A stretch of 30,564 nucleotides of DNA. Source: Rickettsia endosymbiont of Ixodes persulcatus. Lineage in GTDB: Bacteria; Pseudomonadota; Alphaproteobacteria; Rickettsiales; Rickettsiaceae. The notes below the pieces were generated by a model. The model worked only from the letters and a program-made list of their open reading frames with translations, searched no databases and was not told where the DNA came from. Both the position numbers and the translations under genes were made by a program. Below are positions 8,604 through 14,927 of the stretch, piece after piece. The stretch covers positions 1 through 30,564 of the forward strand of contig JAPYLE010000014.1 in NCBI GenBank assembly GCA_027293795.1, in the 5' to 3' direction. Every line of letters begins with the position of its first letter. The stretch's first letter is position 1.

Positions 8604-9301
8604 ATGGAAAGTTTATTTACTATTGTTATTTTGGCAGGTGGATTAGCAACACGATTGCGTCCAATCACTGATAAAATTCCTAAGTCTATGGTTCTTATTC
8701 ACGGAGAGCCCTTTATTTCCTGCCAATTACGTTTGCTAAAAAAAAAGGATTTAAAAAGGTTATTGTTTGCATAGGCCATTTAGGCTATTTAATACAAAAA
8801 CATGTGCAGGACGGAAAGCAATTTGGTTTATCGGTTGCGTATTCTCAGGATGGGGAAGTTTTATTAGGGACAGCAGGTGCTATTAAAAAAGCTTTACCTC
8901 TATTAGGGGATAATTTTTTTGTTATCTATGGTGATAGCTATTTAGATTGTGACTATGAAATAATTCAACGTGCATTTAAGAAAGCAAATAAGCTGGGTTT
9001 GATGACGGTATTTAAAAATAATAATCAAGGTGATAAAAGCAATATTAATTTCAGTAATGGAGAGATTATTGAATATAACAAAGAAAAAAATAATTCTAAT
9101 ATGAAACATATTGATTATGGGGTAAGTATTTTAAATAAGTTGGCTTTTTTCACAGTTCCTGAGAATAGCTGGTATGATCTTGCGCGCTTATATAAGAATA
9201 TTCTAGCTATGAATCAACTAGCTTCGTTTCAGGTCTACTTCTCTTTTTATGAAATAGGTTCAATAAGAGGACTGAAAGACCTGAAACATTATTTACTATA
9301 A
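8604..9301 (+). pseudogene. hddC: HddC-like sugar-phosphate nucleotidyltransferase, split by a -1 frameshift in an A9 run
   Basis: The gene would make the GDP-heptose donor from heptose 1-phosphate. The ATG at 8604 opens a correct N-terminus with the pyrophosphorylase motif LAGGLATRLRP (residues 10-20) and KIPKSM. After a run of nine A (8738-8746), frame 0 ends at TAG 8772-8774 after 56 codons. The -1 frame then continues without a break (GFKKVIVCIGHLGY, DSYLDCDYE, GVSILN) to 9301. Joined at the A run, the product is about 232 residues, the normal length. A ten-A run would restore the frame. Frame 0 reads A AAA AAG at the junction, a classic slippery heptamer, so frameshifting could also yield full product. 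A sequencing error or true inactivation is equally possible. The GTG at 8804 is an unlikely genuine start. Confidence 0.82.
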
Positions 9302-9314
9302 AGGAAATAAGCTT

Positions 9315-10058
9315 ATGAAGGTTAATCGAGAAAAATGGCCAAAAATTTTTCCTGAGTTAACAGCTGAACAAGAATGGATTAATAATGATTTTATGGAATA
9401 CTGGCACAAAGTACTACCCAAAAAATATAAAATGATAGAGAGGTTTAATAATATGTATGCCGTTAAAAATGCTCCGGCTAATTTTATTAAAACAATAGAG
9501 ATTGGGGCAGGACTGGGTGAGCATGTTACTTACGAAGTATTAACAAAAGAGCAAAGATCTAACTACGTTGCTTTTGAGTTACGGGAAAATATGGCAAATG
9601 AAATTAGAAGGAAAGATTTAGGAATAAAAGTATGGAATGGCGATTGTCAGGTGAATATACCTGACAATGATAATGAGTTTGATAGAGTTATAGCTATTCA
9701 TGTTTTGGAACATTTGAAGAATTTGCCAGAAGCTATAAAAGAAATCTATAGAGTAACTAATAAGCAACAAGGAATTTTCTCTATAGTTATTCCGTGTGAA
9801 GGCGGTTTTTTTTATAATTTAGCTAGAAAGTTTTCAGCACAAAGAATTTTTGAGAAGCGATATAAAAAACCATATCAGTGGTTTATTGAACGAGAGCATG
9901 TGAATACACCCACAGAGATTTTAGAAGAGGTATTATTTTATTTTAGTTTAGAATCACGTCAGTTTTTTCCATTTAAATTTCTTCCTTATATTGGGTGTAA
10001 CCTATGTATAGGTTTGACATGTAAACCTAAAAAGGAAGTAGAATTGATAGTAAATTAA
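9315..10058 (+). CDS. Class I SAM-dependent methyltransferase
   Basis: A 247-residue cytoplasmic methyltransferase with the SAM-binding glycine motif IEIGAGLGEH (61-70), an acidic residue ending beta 2 (AFELRENM), and the post-II signature DRVIAIHVLEHLKNLPEAIKEIYRVT around 125-150. This is the Methyltransf_11/25 pattern. The start is preceded by AAGGAAATAAGCTT, a good ribosome site. It lies between the heptose nucleotidyltransferase and the SIS isomerase, so methylation of a sugar in the polysaccharide is likely. A C- or O-methylated deoxysugar would fit Coxiella-type O-antigens, but the acceptor cannot be read from sequence. Confidence 0.82.
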   Translation: MKVNREKWPKIFPELTAEQEWINNDFMEYWHKVLPKKYKMIERFNNMYAVKNAPANFIKTIEIGAGLGEHVTYEVLTKEQRSNYVAFELRENMANEIRRKDLGIKVWNGDCQVNIPDNDNEFDRVIAIHVLEHLKNLPEAIKEIYRVTNKQQGIFSIVIPCEGGFFYNLARKFSAQRIFEKRYKKPYQWFIEREHVNTPTEILEEVLFYFSLESRQFFPFKFLPYIGCNLCIGLTCKPKKEVELIVN

Positions 10059-10093
10059 TGATTTTTTAATTAGAAATTTAAAAAGGATTTTTT

Positions 10094-10696
10094 ATGTTTG
10101 CTAGACAGTTTTTGGCTGAAGCCAAAGCGATTATAGATCAACTGGATGAAAAACCAATTGATTGTGTTATTAAACTTTTAGTAGAAGTACGTGAAAAACG
10201 TGGCCGCTTATTTTTTTTAGGTATTGGTGGAAGTGCTGCTAATGCATCGCATGCGGTAAATGATTTTAGAAAAATTGCTGGTATAGAGGCTTATACTCCA
10301 ACCGATAATGTCGCTGAATTAACTGCGCGTACTAACGATGAAGGTTGGTCATCTACTTTTGTAAATTGGCTAACCATTAGCCGTTTGTCATTTAAGGATA
10401 TGTTATTTGTTTTATCTGTAGGGGGTGGAAATTTAGCGGAGAATATTAGCCCTAATTTAGTTGCTGCATTAAAGTATGGGCAAAGAATGGATGCTAAAAT
10501 TGTCGGTATTGTAGGGCGAGATGGCGGCTATACCGCCCAAGTAGCGCATGCCTGTATCCGTATACCTAATGTTAATAATCTTCATGTTACGCCACATACC
10601 GAAGCTTTTCAGGCTGTGATATGGCATTTAATTGTTTCTCATCCTAAATTAAAAATAATAGAAGCCAAATGGGAGTCAATTAAGGAAAGCACTTAA
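10094..10696 (+). CDS. gmhA: SIS-domain sedoheptulose 7-phosphate isomerase-like (GmhA family)
   Basis: Predicted to convert sedoheptulose 7-phosphate to D-glycero-D-manno-heptose 7-phosphate, the first committed heptose step. The 200-residue single SIS domain has the phosphosugar-binding segment FFLGIGGSAANASHAVNDF (40-58), a serine-rich second motif SVGGGNLAENIS (about 112-123), and HTEAFQAVIWHLI near the end, where GmhA has its metal-binding His and the active-site helix. Length matches GmhA (about 190-200). AAAAAGGA precedes the ATG. A general phosphosugar isomerase is possible, but co-location with HddA, HddC and a transaldolase argues for the heptose role. Confidence 0.8.
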   Translation: MFARQFLAEAKAIIDQLDEKPIDCVIKLLVEVREKRGRLFFLGIGGSAANASHAVNDFRKIAGIEAYTPTDNVAELTARTNDEGWSSTFVNWLTISRLSFKDMLFVLSVGGGNLAENISPNLVAALKYGQRMDAKIVGIVGRDGGYTAQVAHACIRIPNVNNLHVTPHTEAFQAVIWHLIVSHPKLKIIEAKWESIKEST

Positions 10697-10759
10697 GCTC
10701 ACAAGCTAGCTCCTGATTTATTTATGGTAAGAAAATTTAAATTTTAAGGAAAAAATTAA

Positions 10760-11473
10760 ATGAATCTAGAAGAATTATCTATCAAATTGTTTGCTGATGG
10801 TGCCGATAAAGCAGAGATGTTAACGCTTTATCACAAACCATTTATTAAAGGATTTACGACTAATCCTACTTTAGTGCGAAAAGCAGGTATTCTAGATTAT
10901 CGTGCGTTTTGTTTGGAAATTTTAGCTGAAATTTATGATCGTCCTATTTCTTTTGAAGTTTTATCGGATGATTTAAGTGAAATGAAAGTACAGGCACTAG
11001 AGATAAGCAAATGGGGTAAACAGGTTTATGTTAAAATTCCAGTTACTAATACACAAGGGGAACCAACCCTAAATTTAATCAGAGAATTAGCTAGTGAAGG
11101 GGTTAAGCAAAATATTACGGCGTTGACAACCTTAAAGCAAGTTGAATCGGTGAGTGTTGCTTTGGGGAAGCAAACACCGGCTTATATTTCAGTGTTTGCC
11201 GGTCGCATTGCTGATACCGGCATTGATCCCGTTCCATTAATGGCGAATGCCGTCAATCTACTAAAAAAAAGCCCCAATCAAGAACTTGTTTGGGCAAGTC
11301 CTAGAGAAATTTTAAATATTATGCAGGCATACAAAGTTAATTGTCCAATTATAACGTTAAGCAGCGATATTTTAAAAAAGCTAGATTGGCTTGGTAGAGA
11401 TTTAAACCATGTTTCTTTAGCAACGGTAAAAATGTTTAGGGATGATGCGCTGGAGGCGGGATTTATATTATAA
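10760..11473 (+). CDS. Transaldolase (TalC/FSA-like)
   Basis: A class I aldolase-fold enzyme of 237 residues, the short transaldolase type. It carries TTNPTLVRKAG (33-43), the Schiff-base lysine in VYVKIPVTN (Lys92), QNITALTTL, and the phosphate-binding region FAGRIADTGIDP followed by WASPREI. Transaldolase moves a dihydroxyacetone unit between fructose 6-phosphate and erythrose 4-phosphate, producing sedoheptulose 7-phosphate. That is exactly the substrate of the isomerase encoded just upstream, so this copy may be dedicated to heptose supply. AAGGAAAA lies upstream of the ATG. A fructose-6-phosphate aldolase activity is the alternative, and sequence alone cannot separate them. Confidence 0.85.
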   Translation: MNLEELSIKLFADGADKAEMLTLYHKPFIKGFTTNPTLVRKAGILDYRAFCLEILAEIYDRPISFEVLSDDLSEMKVQALEISKWGKQVYVKIPVTNTQGEPTLNLIRELASEGVKQNITALTTLKQVESVSVALGKQTPAYISVFAGRIADTGIDPVPLMANAVNLLKKSPNQELVWASPREILNIMQAYKVNCPIITLSSDILKKLDWLGRDLNHVSLATVKMFRDDALEAGFIL

Positions 11474-11487
11474 AATGGATTGATTTA

Positions 11488-12561
11488 ATGCCTTTATTCT
11501 CGGCATTTACAGCATTTTTTATTACCATAGTTTGTATTCTTTTGCTAAAACCCTTAGCTCTACGCCTTGGCTTAGTTGACGCGCCTAATAATCGCAAACA
11601 TCATCAAGGTGATATTCCGCTCATAGGTGGTTTGGCTATGTTCCTCGGTTTTTTAGCAGGTCTTTTAACTTTGCCAATTTCTTTACAACATTATCGTAGC
11701 TTTATTGCCGGATCTGCTTTATTAGTGTTTGTTGGTTTGCTGGATGATTTTCATGAACTGACGCCTAAAAGTCGATTTTTAGCACAAATTTTTGCTTTAT
11801 TATTAATATTTTTTTGGGGAGGAATAAAGTTAACTAATCTTGGAAATATAATTTTTTATAGAGAAATAGGATTAAGTATTTATAGCTTGCCGGTTACTAT
11901 AATCGCAGGATTAGGTGTTATCAATGCTATCAATATGACGGATGGTATTGATGGCTTAGCAGGAACACTTGTGCTCACTGAATTGATATTGTTAATTTGT
12001 TGTGCATTGCTTAGTGATCAATTTATCGCTGTTCATATTTTACTCTTAGTTATTGTCACTGTATTAGCTTTTCTTTGTCTTAATTTTAGATTACCTGGGC
12101 GTTTACATGCACACGTGTTTATGGGTGACGCAGGAAGTATGTTTTTAGGTTTTAGTTTAGTTTGGTTTTTAATTGAACTTTCTCAGACAGGATCGCATGC
12201 TATAGCGCCTGTCACCATGTTGTGGATTATGTCGTTGCCTTTATTTGATACAACTGCCGTGATGCTTTATAGAATAAGTAAAAGGAAATCAATTTTTTCT
12301 TCGGATAGGCAACATTTGCACCACCTATTAACCGGCTTAAATTTATCTGCCATACAAATTAGTTTTATTTTAGGGAGTATAAATTTAGTACTAGGGACCA
12401 TAGGGTTATTAACCTATTGCCAGCAATTAGCAGAAGGAATATTGTTTATTGGTTTTTTAACACTTTTTGTGCTTTATTTTATAAGTGTAACTTATTTACG
12501 ACTGTGGCTTAATCGAAAGAGAAATAGTGTAGTTTTTGCGCATTTATTGAGTAAAAACTAA
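11488..12561 (+). CDS. wecA: Undecaprenyl-phosphate GlcNAc-1-phosphate transferase (WecA/MraY family)
   Basis: A polytopic inner-membrane enzyme that starts glycan assembly by loading a HexNAc-1-phosphate on undecaprenyl phosphate. Family motifs appear in order: DAPNNRKHHQGDIPLIGG (31-48), the magnesium-binding DD (86-87) in GLLDDFHE, NMTDGIDGLAG (149-159), HVFMGDAGSMFLGF (209-222) and the cytoplasmic DRQHLHHLL loop. About ten hydrophobic helices are visible, and length (357) fits WecA. The HLHHLL motif separates it from MraY. It starts 14 bases after the transaldolase and closes the operon. It may prime the polymer exported by the Wzm/Wzt pair encoded at 17901-19469. The precise sugar substrate is inferred from the family. 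Confidence 0.88.
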   Translation: MPLFSAFTAFFITIVCILLLKPLALRLGLVDAPNNRKHHQGDIPLIGGLAMFLGFLAGLLTLPISLQHYRSFIAGSALLVFVGLLDDFHELTPKSRFLAQIFALLLIFFWGGIKLTNLGNIIFYREIGLSIYSLPVTIIAGLGVINAINMTDGIDGLAGTLVLTELILLICCALLSDQFIAVHILLLVIVTVLAFLCLNFRLPGRLHAHVFMGDAGSMFLGFSLVWFLIELSQTGSHAIAPVTMLWIMSLPLFDTTAVMLYRISKRKSIFSSDRQHLHHLLTGLNLSAIQISFILGSINLVLGTIGLLTYCQQLAEGILFIGFLTLFVLYFISVTYLRLWLNRKRNSVVFAHLLSKN

Positions 12562-12568
12562 AAAATAC

Positions 12569-12595
12569 TTGCATTCTTTTATAATTATGTATAAA
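12569..12595 (+). promoter_or_regulatory. Candidate promoter of the Cys-rich lipoprotein
   Basis: TTGCAT (12569-12574) is followed after 15 bp by TATAAA (12590-12595). The spacing is short for sigma-70, but the site directly follows the wecA stop, where a new transcription unit is expected. Support is weak. Confidence 0.3.
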
Positions 12596-12604
12596 AACTA
12601 AGTT

Positions 12605-12650
12605 GTTACTAAATATTGATAGTACCCTTCTAAGCTATAAGTTTAGTAAC
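12605..12650 (+). promoter_or_regulatory. Inverted repeat in the lipoprotein leader
   Basis: A perfect 9-bp inverted repeat, GTTACTAAA (12605-12613) and TTTAGTAAC (12642-12650), encloses a second short pair, ATAG (12619-12622) and CTAT (12635-12638). In RNA this makes a two-part hairpin about 45 nt before the lipoprotein start. As DNA it could be an operator for a dimeric repressor. No poly-T follows, so it is not a standard terminator. Confidence 0.45.
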
Positions 12651-12696
12651 AGAAAAATTTTTCTTAATCCATTTTTATTACAGGGGATAGATGATC

Positions 12697-12945
12697 ATGA
12701 TCATGAAAAAGACTGGTCTCGTTATTGCTGCCGCTGCTGCTGCTATCATACTTTCAGGTTGTGCTACGGGCGCGCGCAATATACCTGAAAATACGCCAAT
12801 TTGTGAAACACCTTGTGCAGCACCATGCAACAGTTGTAAATGTATGAGCAGCTGTAAGAGCGTATGCCCAACCAAGAGACATCATAAAAGACGTCACCAT
12901 CGTCGTTGCAGAGCAGAAAATACGCAAGCACAAATGAATGCATAA
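12697..12945 (+). CDS. Small Cys/His-rich lipoprotein, candidate MNIO-modified precursor
   Basis: An 82-residue secreted peptide of no family I recognise. The N-terminus is a lipoprotein signal: KK, an Ala-rich hydrophobic core, and lipobox LSGC with Cys22 (start at 12697). The mature part has eight more Cys at about 36, 40, 44, 47, 49, 53, 57 and 71, mostly spaced three residues apart, then a basic His/Arg tail (KRHHKRRHHRRC). This looks like a metal-binding peptide. Three in-frame ATGs occur at 12691, 12697 and 12703. The AGGGGA at 12682-12687 is best spaced for 12697, so that start is chosen. It lies 300 bp upstream of an MNIO enzyme and DUF2063 partner, the modification pair for bufferin-type peptides. 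It lacks the EGKC motif known in some MNIO substrates. Precursor status is inferred from position and composition. Confidence 0.72.
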   Translation: MIMKKTGLVIAAAAAAIILSGCATGARNIPENTPICETPCAAPCNSCKCMSSCKSVCPTKRHHKRRHHRRCRAENTQAQMNA

Positions 12946-12998
12946 AAATTAATTTACCGCTGTAATGGCTTTTCATTAACAGACGGTATGTGTAGAAT

Positions 12999-13029
12999 AA
13001 AAGCCGCGTACAATTACGCGGCTTTTTTA
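12999..13029 (+). terminator. Rho-independent terminator after the Cys-rich lipoprotein
   Basis: A 12-bp perfect stem (AAAAGCCGCGTA at 12999-13010 and its complement at 13015-13026), loop CAAT, runs into TTTTTT at 13023-13028. The GC core and U tract make it strong, and the A run upstream could let it act in both directions. It separates the lipoprotein transcript from the downstream genes. Confidence 0.9.
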
Positions 13030-13073
13030 TGTCTCCTAATAATAGTAGTGTGAAAATGCGTATAAAAAAATCA

Positions 13074-13158
13074 TCGTCATGGCGAGCGACTGAAATGAGC
13101 GTGGCCATCCAGTCGTGACGCTTTGCGATTGCCACGCGCTACGTGCTCGCAATGACGA
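13074..13158. repeat. Palindromic dispersed-type repeat
   Basis: Imperfect inverted repeat: the left arm TCGTCATGGCGAGC then CGTGGCCATC, the reverse complement of the right arm TCGTCATTGCGAGC then CGTGGCAATC. GC content is well above the surroundings. The arms resemble the CGTCATTGCGAGC-type palindromes scattered in many bacterial genomes. Two 12-bp direct copies of TGTGCGCTTGCA follow at 13165 and 13187. No coding function is seen. Confidence 0.7.
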
Positions 13159-13245
13159 GGTCAGTGTGCGCTTGCAATGACGATATTGTGCGCTTGCAGT
13201 TGCGGAAAAAGTGTTAAAGAATTTTATAGCTAGGTTATTTCTCTG

Positions 13246-14082
13246 ATGGATTTTCTCGGGTTTGGTCTTGGTTTACGTGCGCAACATTACCCCGCTATTT
13301 TAGAAGATCGTCCTAAGGTTGATTGGTTTGAAGCAATTACTGAAGATTATTTAGTAGAAGGCGGTAAACCACTTTATTATCTTAATCGTATTCGTGAACA
13401 TTATCCTTTAGTTATGCATGGTGTGTCTTTGTCAATAGGGAGTTGCGATCCTATTAATTTTGACTATTTAAAAAAAGTTAAAGCGTTGGTGACAGCAATA
13501 CAACCGGCGTGGATCTCTGACCATTTATGTTGGACCGGTGTTAATGGTTTAAATATCCATGATCTCTTGCCGATCCCCTATACAGAAGAAGCTTTAAAAC
13601 ATGTCGTGGAGCGTGTCAAACAAGTACAAGATTTTCTAGGCCGACAAATTTTATTAGAAAACGTATCAAGCTATATTGAATATCAAACATCAATGATGAA
13701 AGAATGGGATTTTTTAATAGCGGTTGCCGAACAGGCGGATTGTTTTATTTTGTTAGATATAAATAATATTTATGTTAGTTCAGTGAATCATCAATTTGAT
13801 CCTTTGGATTATTTAAATGCCATTCCAATACATCGCGTGTGTCAATTTCATTTGGCGGGGCATAAGGACTGTAAGGATTATATTATTGATACGCATGATG
13901 CACCTATTATCAATTCTGTTTGGTCGTTATATGAAATGGCTGTGCGTCGTTTTGGTAAAATTTCTACCATGATCGAACGTGACGATAATATTCCAGAATT
14001 ACCAGAATTATTAGTGGAGTTACAACGAGCAAAACAGATAGCAGAAACGGTGTGGAAGAAAGAAGATGCATACATTAGCTAA
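13246..14082 (+). CDS. bufB: MNIO (DUF692) peptide-modifying enzyme, BufB/MbnB-like
   Basis: A multinuclear non-heme iron oxidase with a TIM-barrel fold (278 residues). Enzymes of this family oxidise Cys or other residues in ribosomal peptides. All expected iron-ligand motifs are visible: HGVSLSIG (His58), SDHLCW (His93), HDLLPIPYT (His105), LLENVSSY (Glu138), LDINNIYVSSVNH (Asp171, His182), FHLAGH (His202, His206), DTHDAP (Asp215, His217) and IERDDNIP (Glu244). It therefore looks catalytically complete. Its end overlaps the DUF2063 gene by 17 bases, the usual pairing for this family. The candidate substrate is the Cys-rich lipoprotein upstream, separated by a terminator and a repeat. The ribosome site is weak. 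Family very likely; peptide partner inferred. Confidence 0.9.
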   Translation: MDFLGFGLGLRAQHYPAILEDRPKVDWFEAITEDYLVEGGKPLYYLNRIREHYPLVMHGVSLSIGSCDPINFDYLKKVKALVTAIQPAWISDHLCWTGVNGLNIHDLLPIPYTEEALKHVVERVKQVQDFLGRQILLENVSSYIEYQTSMMKEWDFLIAVAEQADCFILLDINNIYVSSVNHQFDPLDYLNAIPIHRVCQFHLAGHKDCKDYIIDTHDAPIINSVWSLYEMAVRRFGKISTMIERDDNIPELPELLVELQRAKQIAETVWKKEDAYIS

Positions 14083-14926
14083 TCTGCAACAAGCGTTCCA
14101 AAGTCATTTATTAAAAGATGATGAATCTATTATTCAACAATTGGTCTGGCCAGTTAATGGGCTGTTGGACGATCGTTTAGATGTCTATGCAAACGCCTAT
14201 CGTTGGCGGCTTATTGATGCATTGCAGAAAGAGTATGGGTTACTGCATACTTACCTCGGCGATGAGCAGTTTGGTGAGCTAGCGGAGGCCTATATCGATG
14301 AATATCCGTCACGTTTTTATTCAATTAGTGGGTTTACTCGACAATTGCCGCAATTCTTGCTTACTCTGCAACCAGAGAAAGCTTATTTGAGTGAGTTGGC
14401 AGGACTTATTAGGGCCTTAAGTCAGAGCTTAGAGGCTGAAGATGCACCAGTTTTAAAACCTACTACTTTAGCCGAAATACCTATACAAAATTGGCCTTCA
14501 CTCTGCTTTAAGTTTCATCCGTCTGTACAATGTTTATCATTTCAATGGAATACCTTTGCTTTTTGGAAGGCATTAGTACAAAAAACGGTGCCTCCTAGAC
14601 TATACTCACAGCAATTGGGTTTTCGGCAAGTGCTGCGAAATTGTGAACCTAGCGGCAACGCCGCCGAAAGCTCAAGTGCGAAGAGTATGCATCAAGAAAA
14701 TTCGTATTGCATTGTCTGGCGTAAGCAATTACAGTCTTATGCTAATAGCTTGACAGAGCAGGAGGCAGTCGCCTTTCAAGCCTTGCAATTAGGTTCTTGC
14801 TTTGCTGAGTCGTGCGAAGCCGTTGCCGCTGGCTGCGCTAAAGAAGCCGAAGCGGCCACATTAGTCGCTAATTGTATAACACGCTGGTTACACGATCATT
14901 TGTTTTCGGAGGTTTATATTCCTTAA
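14066..14926 (+). CDS. bufC: DUF2063 partner protein, BufC-like
   Basis: The N-terminal half has the DUF2063 pattern: LQQAFQSHLL, RLDVYANAYRWRLIDALQKEYGLLHTYLGDEQF (about 37-69) and EAYIDEYPSRFYSISGFTRQLPQFL. This domain acts with MNIO enzymes, probably presenting the precursor peptide. The C-terminal half is divergent but keeps a WR segment and a terminal alpha-helical domain (about 225-286). The protein is 286 residues. Two alanine- and cysteine-rich, GC-rich stretches encoded near 14645-14690 and 14810-14850 stand out from the rest and may be insertions. The gene overlaps the MNIO gene by 17 bases and ends one base before pyrG, so the three are probably co-translated. Confidence 0.82.
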   Translation: MHTLANLQQAFQSHLLKDDESIIQQLVWPVNGLLDDRLDVYANAYRWRLIDALQKEYGLLHTYLGDEQFGELAEAYIDEYPSRFYSISGFTRQLPQFLLTLQPEKAYLSELAGLIRALSQSLEAEDAPVLKPTTLAEIPIQNWPSLCFKFHPSVQCLSFQWNTFAFWKALVQKTVPPRLYSQQLGFRQVLRNCEPSGNAAESSSAKSMHQENSYCIVWRKQLQSYANSLTEQEAVAFQALQLGSCFAESCEAVAAGCAKEAEAATLVANCITRWLHDHLFSEVYIP

Positions 14927-14927
14927 A

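Noticed and set aside
8804..9301. Treating the 3' part of hddC as an independent 165-residue gene from GTG 8804
   Set aside because: The GTG lies inside a conserved part of the nucleotidyltransferase and lacks the N-terminal nucleotide-binding motif, which is present upstream in another frame.
12603..12788. Plus-strand frame overlapping the lipoprotein start
   Set aside because: Out of frame with the lipoprotein, covers the leader hairpin and has no family features.
12764..13135. Minus-strand 123-codon frame over the lipoprotein and repeat
   Set aside because: Runs antisense through a good lipoprotein gene, a terminator and a palindromic repeat; no ribosome site or domain.
13165..13198. Direct repeats considered as a CRISPR remnant
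   Set aside because: Only two 12-bp copies with a 10-bp gap; too short and no cas genes in the window.
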